Source: DATIYF01 sp035517775
GTDB taxonomy: Bacteria > Acidobacteriota > Terriglobia > Terriglobales > Acidobacteriaceae
NCBI GenBank assembly: GCA_035517775.1
Contig: DATIYF010000084.1
Span: forward strand, 1-22,750
Length of the DNA stretch: 22,750 nucleotides
Direction of reading: 5' to 3'
Shown: positions 15,198 to 22,222 of the stretch, one piece after another
Layout of the letters: the number at the start of each line of letters is the position of its first letter
Numbering within the stretch: position 1 is the stretch's first letter
Translations under genes and position numbers: made by a program
The notes under the pieces: generated by a model
What the model was told of the DNA's origin: nothing
The model's input: the letters and a program-made list of their open reading frames with translations, nothing else
Database searches by the model: none

Positions 15198-15282
15198 GGT
15201 GAATGGCGGCTCCCGGCTACTCGCCGGGCTTTCCGGGCAATGCGAAGTTGCGGGCTGCCGGCTGGAAGCTGAAAGCCCCTCC

Positions 15283-16050
15283 TCAGGCCTCCAGCTTCAG
15301 CTCATCCAGCTCGAGAAACTCCTGCACGATTGGCTCGCGGCACTTCTCCATCTCCGGATACGTCCCGAAAAAAACCACCCGCGCCTCGTGCAGAAACACC
15401 ACCCGGTCGGCCAGCTTCTTGGCCAGGCGCATGTCGTGCGTCACCACCACGCTGGTCAGGTTCAGCTGGATTTTCAGCCGCTTGATCAGGTCGCCCAGCA
15501 GTTGCGCCATCAGTGGGTCCACCATGGTCGTGGGCTCGTCGTAGAGCACGCACTCCGGCCGCGCCGCCAGCGCCCGCGCAATCGCCACCGACCGCTTCAT
15601 GCCGGTCGAGAGATCGGAGGGCAGCAGGTCGCGCATCGGCTTCACTCCGACCATGTCCAGCAGCCCATCGACCACCTGAAAAATCTGCTCTTCATTCAGC
15701 TCCTGATGTTCCCGCAGCGGAAAGGCCACATTCTCGCCCACGGTCAGCGAGTCAAACAGCGCCCCATTCTGAAATACCATGGTGACCTTCTTGCGGATCT
15801 CCTCCATCTGCTCCTCGGAATAATCCGTAATGTCTTGATAGGCCACCGTGATCCGCCCCGCGTCCGGCTTCAGAAATCCCATGATGTGGTGCAGCGAAAC
15901 CGACTTGCCCACGCCGCTGCGCCCCAGAATGCACACCGTCTCTCCCGTCTTCACTTCGAAGCTCACGTCGTCCAGCACGCGATTGTCCCCGAAGGCTTTC
16001 GAGACATCCTGGAACGCGATGTAGGGCCCGGTCTGTCCGTTCGTGCTCAT
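15283..16050 (-). CDS. MlaF-like ABC transporter ATP-binding protein
   Basis: A 255-residue ATPase with Walker A GRSGVGKS (43-50), Q-loop FQNGALFDSLTVGENVAFPL (93-112), signature LSTGM (147-151), Walker B VLYDEPTTMVDP (168-179) and H-loop THD (204-206). The Q-loop context matches the MlaF/Ttg2A family, which powers phospholipid transport between the membranes with the permease MlaE and the lipid-binding MlaD. LSTGM replaces the usual LSGGM, and TTMVDP replaces TAGLDP. AGGAA lies 5 bases before ATG 16050, and mobA ends 24 bases upstream. No mlaE or mlaD gene is in the window, so its permease must be elsewhere. Subfamily is likely; substrate is inference. Confidence 0.85.
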   Translation of the reverse strand: MSTNGQTGPYIAFQDVSKAFGDNRVLDDVSFEVKTGETVCILGRSGVGKSVSLHHIMGFLKPDAGRITVAYQDITDYSEEQMEEIRKKVTMVFQNGALFDSLTVGENVAFPLREHQELNEEQIFQVVDGLLDMVGVKPMRDLLPSDLSTGMKRSVAIARALAARPECVLYDEPTTMVDPLMAQLLGDLIKRLKIQLNLTSVVVTHDMRLAKKLADRVVFLHEARVVFFGTYPEMEKCREPIVQEFLELDELKLEA

Positions 16051-16074
16051 GAATTTCCTGGGAGCCGTTCCATG

Positions 16075-16737
16075 CTAACCGCTTTTTCCCGGGCCGGGCG
16101 GCTTCGATTCCAGCGGCTCGAGTCTGGCCAACTCCCGCCGCGCCTGCTCCAACTCGGCCGGCGTGTTCAGGTTGCGAAACATGTGCGGCGAAAAGCCCAT
16201 CCTCCCCAGTTCTTCTTCGCTGATCCTGCGCGTCTCTACCTGGGTAAACAGCCGGTCAATCTTGTTCTTGCCCTTGCGCAGCGCGGTTTCGGCCGCTTGC
16301 CCAAACTCCCGCCGGTACACCGCGCACAGCGGCTGCCACCCTCCCGCCGCGTGCGGCACGGTTGCCAGCGCTCCCGTCTGGCTGGCCTGCGAACACAAAT
16401 ACTCGAGCAACTCTGTCGTCACAAAGGGCAGGTCCACTCCGAGTATAAGGTTCAACGCCGCCGCACTTTCCACGAGCGCCGCCTGGATTCCCCCGAGAGG
16501 TCCATGCCCCGGGTAGCGGTCCTCGACCACCCGCCCGAACTCCAGAAATTTCTGCCGCTCGCCCACAATTCGCACCTCTTCGCTGACGGTGCCCGCCAGC
16601 GCCAGGGCGCGCGCCAGCAGAGTTTCTCCGCCCAGCGGCAGAAAGGCCTTGTCGGCGCCCATGCGCTCGCTTCTGCCGCCCGCCAGAACGAATGCCGCTA
16701 CGCCCTCCACGCGCTGATCATACACGCGCTCATCCAC
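16075..16737 (-). CDS. mobA: Molybdenum cofactor guanylyltransferase MobA
   Basis: It links GMP from GTP to molybdopterin cofactor, forming the guanine-dinucleotide form used by DMSO-reductase-family enzymes. The nucleotide-binding motif VLAGGRSERMGADKAFLPLGG is at 18-38, PGHGPLGGIQAAL follows near 75-87, and the metal-binding GVDLPFV lies at about 99-105. The 220 residues include a longer C-terminal tail (ELEQARRELARLEPLESKPPGPGKSG) than usual. The frame opens at GTG 16737. A start nearer residue 10 would also fit, since the domain begins about residue 13. It is the first gene of a minus-strand run, divergent from the PilZ gene. Confidence 0.88.
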   Translation of the reverse strand: MDERVYDQRVEGVAAFVLAGGRSERMGADKAFLPLGGETLLARALALAGTVSEEVRIVGERQKFLEFGRVVEDRYPGHGPLGGIQAALVESAAALNLILGVDLPFVTTELLEYLCSQASQTGALATVPHAAGGWQPLCAVYRREFGQAAETALRKGKNKIDRLFTQVETRRISEEELGRMGFSPHMFRNLNTPAELEQARRELARLEPLESKPPGPGKSG

Positions 16738-16891
16738 TTAGATGGATTTCCGCCCCCGCCGCGCCCTCATCCCACCGCCGCCCACTCTGTTTTCGGTCAC
16801 TGCTTTCCTGGGACGAACGTAACCTACCCACCCCGCCAGCCCTGTCGGATGATGATCTGTCCCGGCTTTCCCCGCCCGGCAGCCCACTTCG

Positions 16892-17446
16892 ATGCCGCAA
16901 AAGTTACTCGATGCTCTCAGCGTGGGGCACTGCTCCCACGAATTTTCCTGGCCCCGGCGCGCCCCCGACGGCCACTACTACCAGATTTGTATGCTGTGCG
17001 CGACCGAATACAAATACGATTGGACCACCATGCGCCGCACCGAGCGGGTCGAGCATGACCTGGCCGAAGCCGCCAGGAACGAGAACCCGGAGCGTAAGCC
17101 AACCTGGGTACCCCGCGCCCGCCGCCTTAAGCTGGCCGCCCCGCTTCGTTACCGGGCCAAGGCGGCCGCCGCCTGGATTCCCGGCACCATCACCAATCTC
17201 AGCCAATCGGGCGTGCTGCTGGCCGGCCCCGCCAGCCTGCCGCAAAACTCCCTGCTCGAAATGATGTTTGAGATGCCGGAAGAAATCTCCGGCCAGGAAA
17301 AAGCCAGTGTGCTGTGCCAGGGGCGCGTGATCCGCTGCAAGAGCAAGAAGGCCAAGGCCGAGAGCAAGCCCCGGGAGAAAGACGAAAAACAGGCCAGCGA
17401 ACTGGCCGTCGCCATTCTCGACTACCGCTACCTGCCCCGCGGCTGA
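16892..17446 (+). CDS. PilZ-domain protein with N-terminal Cys/His ribbon
   Basis: The product is 184 residues. Residues 14-36 hold C14-x-H16 ... C33-x2-C36 in a YYQICMLCATEYKYDW context, a likely single-metal ribbon. A PilZ domain follows at about 75-180: RRLKLAAPLRYRAKAAAAWIPGTITNLSQSGVLLAGP, with the arginines and the NLSQSG turn expected in place of RxxxR and (D/N)xSxxG. A Lys-rich insert (KSKKAKAESKPREKDEKQ) lies before the last strand. PilZ domains bind cyclic di-GMP, but the RxxxR element is not a perfect match, so binding is not certain. The HD-GYP gene at 10483-12348 could be a counterpart enzyme; that is inference. The 5' gap with mobA (16738-16891) shows no clear promoter. Confidence 0.8.
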   Translation: MPQKLLDALSVGHCSHEFSWPRRAPDGHYYQICMLCATEYKYDWTTMRRTERVEHDLAEAARNENPERKPTWVPRARRLKLAAPLRYRAKAAAAWIPGTITNLSQSGVLLAGPASLPQNSLLEMMFEMPEEISGQEKASVLCQGRVIRCKSKKAKAESKPREKDEKQASELAVAILDYRYLPRG

Positions 17447-17679
17447 AGGGTTGGCTGCGCAAACTGAGAATCAAGACCTATCTGGTAAATGGCTTTGGAG
17501 AAGGGCGCGGCTTTCAGCACTGCCGCCAAAAGGCCCACAAAAGATGCGGCTTCAGCCGCTGCTCCGCGCCACGCCCCTGATAACAATTGAATTTCCATCG
17601 CAATTTTCGCTGAAATGCGGCCGCTTCCCGCATCTAAACTAGTAACCATCTGGCTAATCTGATGTCAGGAGTCATTCCT

Positions 17680-18783
17680 ATGAAGGCGAGAGTTCTTCTC
17701 CATCTCGGCGCGATCGTGCTCGTCGCGGCTATGGGGGCGGCGATCGGCTGCTCCAAGGCTCCGACCGATGCAAGCGTGACGCAAACCATTCAGAAAAGTT
17801 TCAGCTCCGATTCCGGCCTGCAGGATAAGCAGCTTACCGTGGATACCAGGAGCGGCACCGTCACGCTCTCTGGAACCGTGGATAACGAAGCGCAGCGCGA
17901 GGCCGCCGCCCGTTATGCCGCTGCCGCGCCGGGCGTCAAGCAGGTGGTGAATAACCTGCAGGTCGGCGCCGCGCCCGCGGAAACCGCGCAAGAGCAGCCC
18001 GCACCCCAGCCGGATCAGCAGCCTGCGGAGAACCCTCCTCCGCGGCGCAAGCCCAGCCCCAGCCGCCATCATCACCACGCCGCTGCCGCAGCCTCCGACG
18101 ATGCCCCGGATAGTGCTCCCGGCCCCGTGGCTCAGGCTACGCCGCCGCAGGATGCAGCCCCAGCCCCCGCGCCCGTTCCCGCGGCCGACAACACTCCGGC
18201 GCCTCCGCCGCCTCCACCCCCGCCGCAGAAGGTCACCATTCCTGCCGGCACCATCGTTGCTGCGCGTCTGATTGATCCCATTGACAGCGAAACCGCGCAG
18301 CCGGGCCAGACCTTTCGCGCCACGCTCGATTCACCCCTGGTCGCCGATGGCCAGGTGGTTGTGGCGGCCGGCTACGACGTCGAGGGCCACGTAGTGGATG
18401 TGCAGAGCGCAGGCAAGTTCGCCGGCCGCTCTGAACTGACCATTCAACTCGACCGCATCAAGGTCGGCGGCCGTTACTACGATATTCAGACCACTTCCTA
18501 CCATCGCGAAGGCAGTTCCCGCGGCAAGAACACGGCCGAAAAAGTCGGCGCCGGCGGCGTGCTGGGCGCCATCATCGGGGGTATCGCCGGCGGTGGCAAA
18601 GGCGCAGCCATTGGCGCCGCGGCCGGCGCTGGCGTCGGCGGCGGCGTGCAGGCCGCCACCAAGGGCCAGCAGATCAAGCTGCCCTCCGAAACCGTCATCA
18701 ACTTTACCCTGCAGTCGCCGGTCAGCGTGCTGCCCGCCACTCACGGGCCCCGCTCCGGCGGCCAAAGCATGGAGAATCAGTGA
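17680..18783 (+). CDS. Lipoprotein with BON domain, Pro/Ala-rich linker and glycine-zipper C-terminal region
   Basis: The product is 367 residues. A signal sequence ends in AAIGC, a loose lipobox with Cys 24. A BON domain follows at about 30-97 (DKQLTVDTRSGTVTLSGTVDNEAQREAAARYAAAAPGVKQVVNNLQV). Next is a long low-complexity linker with Gln, Pro and Ala, a His cluster (RHHHHAAA) and a run of eight prolines. The C-terminal part (about 185-350) is a beta-rich segment beginning VTIPAGTIVAARLIDPIDSETAQPGQ, and contains GVLGAIIGGIAGGGKGAAIG, a glycine zipper that may insert in a membrane. BON domains are linked to phospholipid contact and envelope stability. ATG 17680 is chosen because AGGAG sits 8 bases upstream. 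A strong hairpin follows the stop. Confidence 0.8.
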   Translation: MKARVLLHLGAIVLVAAMGAAIGCSKAPTDASVTQTIQKSFSSDSGLQDKQLTVDTRSGTVTLSGTVDNEAQREAAARYAAAAPGVKQVVNNLQVGAAPAETAQEQPAPQPDQQPAENPPPRRKPSPSRHHHHAAAAASDDAPDSAPGPVAQATPPQDAAPAPAPVPAADNTPAPPPPPPPPQKVTIPAGTIVAARLIDPIDSETAQPGQTFRATLDSPLVADGQVVVAAGYDVEGHVVDVQSAGKFAGRSELTIQLDRIKVGGRYYDIQTTSYHREGSSRGKNTAEKVGAGGVLGAIIGGIAGGGKGAAIGAAAGAGVGGGVQAATKGQQIKLPSETVINFTLQSPVSVLPATHGPRSGGQSMENQ

Positions 18784-18799
18784 GGGATAGTTGATAAAG

Positions 18800-18827
18800 C
18801 GTCCCCGGATGCCCACATCCGGGGACG
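18800..18827 (+). terminator. Strong 12-bp hairpin after the BON lipoprotein gene
   Basis: CGTCCCCGGATG (18800-18811) and CATCCGGGGACG (18816-18827) form a perfect 12-bp stem with loop CCCA, 17 bases after the stop. It is followed by TAAAGTACC, not a T-run, so it may act with Rho, protect the 3' end, or be a repeat rather than a classic intrinsic terminator. Confidence 0.5.
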
Positions 18828-18920
18828 TAAAGTACCTCCCCTCGGGTTTCCCGCATCCTGGCATCGTTTCCCCGCCTGGACCAAGCGATGCCCCCCTTCC
18901 CCTCATAGATCACATCTCAA

Positions 18921-18963
18921 CGTGACCCCGCTCACAGTCAGTTTTGCCCCAGCTTCCTAGACT
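18921..18963 (+). promoter_or_regulatory. CRP/FNR-family-like operator and -10 upstream of cytochrome c gene
   Basis: CGTGA (18921-18925), six bases, then TCACA (18932-18936) match 9 of 10 fixed positions of TGTGA-N6-TCACA. TAGACT (18958-18963) is a fair -10, and no good -35 precedes it. A start 7 bases downstream of the -10 (about 18970) puts the dyad centre, 18928.5, at about -41.5, the class II activation position. The cytochrome c gene begins 43 bases later after AGGAGG. Confidence 0.42.
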
Positions 18964-19012
18964 CGCTTTGGAAGCGGCTCCCAGCCCTTCCCTGTGCGGC
19001 TAGGAGGAAATC

Positions 19013-19450
19013 ATGCACGTAAGAAAGGCAGTCTGGATGTTTGCGGCCCTGTTCGTTGTCTGCGTCACCCTGGTGGCCCAGGCCCAGCAGAAGCCTACGG
19101 TCAAGCACGGTCCCATGACCATGACCTCGCCCGCGTCCGGCGCCGAGATGTTCAAAACCTACTGCGCCGTGTGCCACGGCACGGATGGAAGCGGCAATGG
19201 TCCGGCGGCGGAGTCACTCAAGACCCCACCCGCCAATCTCACCATGCTGAGCAAGAACAACGGCGGGAAATTTCCCGCCATGAAGGTGATGAGCACGATT
19301 CGTGGGGAGAGCGACGTTACTGCCCACGGAACCAGAGAGATGCCGGTGTGGGGCCATTTGTTCTGGACCGTGAGCGGCGGCCATGAGAGTGAAGTGCAGC
19401 AGCGCGTGGCCAATCTGACCAAGTACATCGAGTCTTTACAGGCAAAGTAG
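19013..19450 (+). CDS. Secreted c-type cytochrome, monoheme
   Basis: The product is 145 residues. A signal peptide (about 1-24, ending VAQA) sends it to the periplasm, where heme is attached at C51-A-V-C54-H55 (CAVCHGTDGSGNGPAA). REMPVWG (Met 110) probably supplies the second axial ligand. The sequence between, with TPPANLTMLSKNNGGKFP, fits small class I cytochrome c domains that carry electrons to terminal oxidases or reductases. Start ATG 19013 is preceded by AGGAGG with 5 spacing bases, the best ribosome binding site in the window. It seems to be a single-gene unit: upstream hairpin and promoter, downstream palindrome. The partner is unknown. Confidence 0.9.
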   Translation: MHVRKAVWMFAALFVVCVTLVAQAQQKPTVKHGPMTMTSPASGAEMFKTYCAVCHGTDGSGNGPAAESLKTPPANLTMLSKNNGGKFPAMKVMSTIRGESDVTAHGTREMPVWGHLFWTVSGGHESEVQQRVANLTKYIESLQAK

Positions 19451-19473
19451 TCGCCGGCAGCAGGATGTTGGCG

Positions 19474-19495
19474 GGGCACGCCCCGGGGCGTGCCC
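19474..19495 (+). terminator. Perfect 22-base palindrome after the cytochrome c gene
   Basis: GGGCACGCCCC (19474-19484) is directly followed by its complement GGGGCGTGCCC (19485-19495), 23 bases after the stop. As RNA it gives a 9-bp stem with a CCGG loop. No T-run follows. More GC-rich inverted segments follow to about 19540. It may be a Rho-type end, a 3' stabiliser, or a REP-like element. Confidence 0.4.
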
Positions 19496-19630
19496 TGCCC
19501 CTGCTGGGCCTTGGCCAGGCGCAGCCCCGGGGAAGGCTGGCTCTTCAGCGCTTGAAATGAAGGCGTTCGCGCTCCTTACCCCATGGTTCCATAGTACTTT
19601 GGTACCCACTGCTTCCTTCTGCCAGCGCTT

Positions 19631-19636
19631 TATAAT
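19631..19636 (+). promoter_or_regulatory. -10 box for the prepilin peptidase gene
   Basis: A perfect TATAAT, 43 bases before GTG 19679. The -35 area 17 bases upstream (19608-19613) does not match well. It is in a less GC-rich stretch between the palindrome and the gene, which supports a promoter. Confidence 0.38.
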
Positions 19637-19678
19637 CAATCCAAACTCCCTCGAAAAGAACTCTTGCTAAGGGTCACG

Positions 19679-20602
19679 GTGGATACTGCTCTGGCATTGG
19701 CGATCTTCGCCTTCGGGCTGGTCTTCGGCAGCTTTCTGAACGTGTGTATCTACCGCCTGCCGCGTGGCTTATCCATCGTCTGGCCCGGGTCGGCGTGCCC
19801 CAGCTGCAAGCAGCCCATCCAGTTTTACGACAACGTTCCGGTGCTGAGCTGGCTGCTGCTCGGCGGGCGCTGCCGCCATTGCCGGGCGAGCATTTCTTCC
19901 CGCTACCTGGTGGTGGAAATCCTTACCGGGCTTCTTTTCCTCGCCTGCTACGCGCACTGGGGACTGACTCTGGCGGCGCTGAAATACTGCGTCTTCGGTT
20001 TCCTGTTGCTCGGCCTGATCTTCGCCGACGCCGAAACCATGCTGCTGCCCGATAAGATGACGCTGCCCGGGCTGGCCCTCGGCCTGGCATTCAGTCTGCT
20101 CGTCCCCGTGGGCGGCCTGGCGGCGCAGCTTCTGCCCTGGCTCGTGCCCCACGCCATGAGCGCCCAGGTTTCCTGGCGGCTGCTCTCAGTGGCTGATTCT
20201 CTTCTGGGCGCGATCATCGGCGCTTCGTTCATCTACGGCGCGGGCGCGATCTATCTGCGCGCGCGCGGGGTGGAGGGCATGGGCTTTGGCGACGTCAAGC
20301 TGATGGCCATGATCGGGGCCTTTCTTGGCACCAAGCTGACCATCTTCACCCTGTTCGCCGCCTCCATCGCAGGCTCGCTGTTCGGCCTATGGACGGTGTT
20401 TGCGGTCTGGCAAAAGCGCGCGCGCCGCCGCCAGATCCGGCTGCATGAGCCGCCCGCCCAGGCCCGCCGCAAAGCCTGGAGCTCGGCCGCCATCGCCCTG
20501 CGCTATCACCAGATGCCCTTTGGCGTCTTTCTCGGGGGCATGGCCATGGTCGCGCTTTTCTTCGGAAACCAGTTTCTGCGCTGGTACTGGGGGCTGCTGT
20601 GA
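19679..20602 (+). CDS. pilD: Prepilin peptidase (type IV leader peptidase, A24 family)
   Basis: This membrane aspartic protease cleaves and N-methylates type IV pilin and pseudopilin precursors. The N-terminal methyltransferase-like domain contains FGSFLNVCIYRLPRG and two zinc pairs, C40-x2-C43 and C65-x2-C68. The protease domain has the catalytic aspartates D117 (FADAETMLLPD) and D205 (GMGFGDVKLM). About eight hydrophobic helices fill the 307 residues. The start is GTG 19679, after AAGGG with 5 spacing bases; a TTG 15 bases upstream is possible but lacks a ribosome binding site. The last helix is preceded by a basic loop (WQKRARRRQIRLHEPPAQARRKAWSS). The stop overlaps the next gene as GTGA. 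No pilin gene is in the window. Confidence 0.93.
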   Translation: MDTALALAIFAFGLVFGSFLNVCIYRLPRGLSIVWPGSACPSCKQPIQFYDNVPVLSWLLLGGRCRHCRASISSRYLVVEILTGLLFLACYAHWGLTLAALKYCVFGFLLLGLIFADAETMLLPDKMTLPGLALGLAFSLLVPVGGLAAQLLPWLVPHAMSAQVSWRLLSVADSLLGAIIGASFIYGAGAIYLRARGVEGMGFGDVKLMAMIGAFLGTKLTIFTLFAASIAGSLFGLWTVFAVWQKRARRRQIRLHEPPAQARRKAWSSAAIALRYHQMPFGVFLGGMAMVALFFGNQFLRWYWGLL

Positions 20603-21459
20603 AAGTGCTGGCCAATCCTCTGTTCCTGCGGATGGCGGTGGTCTTCATGGTCTCCGCGGCCGCCTTTTTTGCCGGCTTGATTCTCATCCGCCGCCTGCGC
20701 CACGGCCTGGCCGCCGAAGCCGTTCTGGATGAAGAGCCATCGCTTGAGGAATCGCTGCCCCTGCACGCTTTTCAAACCGTGATTCAGGAGCTGAAGCAGC
20801 AGAAATTCGAGCTGCAGAACCAGCACGAGATCGCACGCCGCCGCAACAAGGCCACCGAGCATCTGAACGCCGCCGTGCTGGGGCATCTCTCGAGCGGAGT
20901 CATGCTGCTGGGCGCCAACGGCCTGGTGCGCCAGGCCAATACCGCCGCCAAGCAGATTCTGGGCTATGCCTCGCCCATCGGCCTGCGCGCCGAAGATATT
21001 TTTCGCGAAGCCGTGCTGTCGCCGGCTTCGAGCGCCACCGGCGCCACCGTGGTCGAAGCGGTTCAGGCCGCCGTGCAGCAGAAGTCTCCCTTTCAGCGCC
21101 TGGAGCTGGAGTACAGCACGCCGGGCGGCGAACCTCGAGTCCTGGAAATGACCCTGACCAGCCTGCATGCCCCCGACGGCGCGGTGCTGGGCGCGGCCTG
21201 CCTGATCAGCGACCGCAGCGAGATTGCGCGCATCCGCCGCCAGGAAGAGTTGCGGGCGGAACTCTCGGCGGCTATGGCCCTCGAGCTGCGCAGTTCGCTG
21301 GGCATGATCTCCGATTGCGCCCGGCAGGTGGCCGCGGGCGGCGAAGCCGGCAGCGCGCAGCGCCTGGCAGGCGACATTGCGGTTGAGGCGGAGCGCCTGG
21401 AGCGCACCGTTGGCGGCTTTCTGGCGGGAGAAAAAACCGCGCAGAGCGCGGCGGTTTAG
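20599..21459 (+). CDS. Membrane-anchored PAS protein resembling a sensor kinase without catalytic parts
   Basis: The product is 286 residues. A membrane helix (11-31) is followed by a basic stretch, a likely coiled coil (57-90) and a PAS-like domain (about 91-210: HLSSGVMLLGANGLVRQANTAAKQILGY, ending LGAACLISDRSEI). A short helical hairpin follows (211-275: EELRAELSAAMALELRSSLGMISDCARQ ... RLAGDIAVEAERLERTVGGFL), which aligns with the dimerisation domain of histidine kinases. The phospho-acceptor His expected at 228 in (S/A)-H-E-(L/I)-R is Leu, the Pro after it is Ser, and no ATPase domain follows before the stop. It starts at GTG 20599 by GTGA overlap with pilD. A regulatory or scaffold role is inference. 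Confidence 0.75.
   Translation: MKVLANPLFLRMAVVFMVSAAAFFAGLILIRRLRHGLAAEAVLDEEPSLEESLPLHAFQTVIQELKQQKFELQNQHEIARRRNKATEHLNAAVLGHLSSGVMLLGANGLVRQANTAAKQILGYASPIGLRAEDIFREAVLSPASSATGATVVEAVQAAVQQKSPFQRLELEYSTPGGEPRVLEMTLTSLHAPDGAVLGAACLISDRSEIARIRRQEELRAELSAAMALELRSSLGMISDCARQVAAGGEAGSAQRLAGDIAVEAERLERTVGGFLAGEKTAQSAAV
21434..21457 (+). terminator. Possible intrinsic terminator at the end of the PAS gene
   Basis: AAACCGC (21434-21440) pairs with GCGGTTT (21451-21457) around a GC-rich loop. An A-run lies before it and the T-run is part of the stem. The hairpin overlaps the last codons and ends at the first base of the TAG stop (21457-21459). The T-run is too short for full confidence. Confidence 0.35.
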
Positions 21460-21474
21460 CAAAAGTTTGATGGT

Positions 21475-21496
21475 GCTGTGCTTCCTTAAGCACAGC
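21475..21496 (+). other. Perfect stem-loop just before the coiled-coil protein gene
   Basis: GCTGTGCTT (21475-21483) and AAGCACAGC (21488-21496) form a 9-bp stem with loop CCTT. It ends 17 bases before ATG 21514 and 7 before the GGAG used by that gene. It may be a second terminator for the genes upstream or may affect translation of the next gene. Confidence 0.45.
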
Positions 21497-21513
21497 GAAG
21501 GATGGAGCTGACT

Positions 21514-22089
21514 ATGACTCGCATGACAAAAGTTTTTCTGATGGCGGCGCTGGCAGGCCTGCTGGCCGTTCCTCTCAGCGCGCAACAGGAATCGCTCGGC
21601 GACTACGCCCGCCAGGTGCGCAAGGAAAAGGCCGATGAGCAACCGGTGCCGGCGGCGCGCAAGTTCGACAACGACAATCTGCCGCGCAACGATAAATTGA
21701 GCGTGGTTGGCCCGGCGCCTGACCAGGCCGCCGATCAGAGTGGCGCCGAGCAGGCCGCCGCTGCCTCCGACGACAAGGACGCCGCGGCCCAGCAGGAGAA
21801 GGCCAAGGCGGAAGGCGAGTGGAAGGACAAGCTCGCGGCCGAGAAGCAGCAGATTGACATGCTCGCCCGCGACCTGGATGTGACCGAGCGCGAATATCGC
21901 CTGCGCGCCGCCGCTTTCTACGCCGATGCCGGCAACCGCCTGCGCAACGCCGGCGCCTGGGACAAACAGGACGCCAGCTACAAGCAGCAGATCGCGCAGA
22001 AACAGAAGGCGCTCGATGACGCCAAGAAGCAGTTGGATGACATGGAGGAGCAGGCGCGCAAGGCGGGCGTGCCCGCCTCAGAGCGGTAA
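21514..22089 (+). CDS. Secreted coiled-coil protein of unknown function
   Basis: The product is 191 residues. A signal peptide (MTRMTKVFLMAALAGLLAVPLSAQ) is followed by ESLGDYARQVRKEK and RKFDNDNLPRNDKLSVVGP. I associate this wording with a widespread acidobacterial secreted protein, from memory and not from a search. An Ala/Gln-rich acidic linker comes next, then a long helical segment (about 95-185) with heptad-like Leu/Ala spacing (EGEWKDKLAAEKQQIDMLARDLDVTEREYRLRAAAFY; QKQKALDDAKKQLDDMEEQARKAG), probably a coiled-coil hairpin. No catalytic motif is visible. ATG 21514 is chosen because GGAG lies 6 bases upstream; ATG 21502 would add four residues. Location is periplasmic or envelope. Function unknown. 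Confidence 0.8.
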   Translation: MTRMTKVFLMAALAGLLAVPLSAQQESLGDYARQVRKEKADEQPVPAARKFDNDNLPRNDKLSVVGPAPDQAADQSGAEQAAAASDDKDAAAQQEKAKAEGEWKDKLAAEKQQIDMLARDLDVTEREYRLRAAAFYADAGNRLRNAGAWDKQDASYKQQIAQKQKALDDAKKQLDDMEEQARKAGVPASER

Positions 22090-22222
22090 GCGAGCGCCAC
22101 TCGAATCCCTTGGGGGCCCATCATCCACGGCATTCCCAAAATGGAACGCCGATTTCAAAACTAAGCCCGCTCTCCGCCGCGGAAGGCCCTGAACCTCACC
22201 CGCGGCGTTTCTTTCGAAATTA

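Noticed and set aside
14992..17058. 688-codon open frame on the plus strand
   Set aside because: It runs antisense over thpR, the ATPase and mobA. The translation is rich in His, Gln, Arg and Pro with no domain, which is typical of a GC-rich shadow frame.
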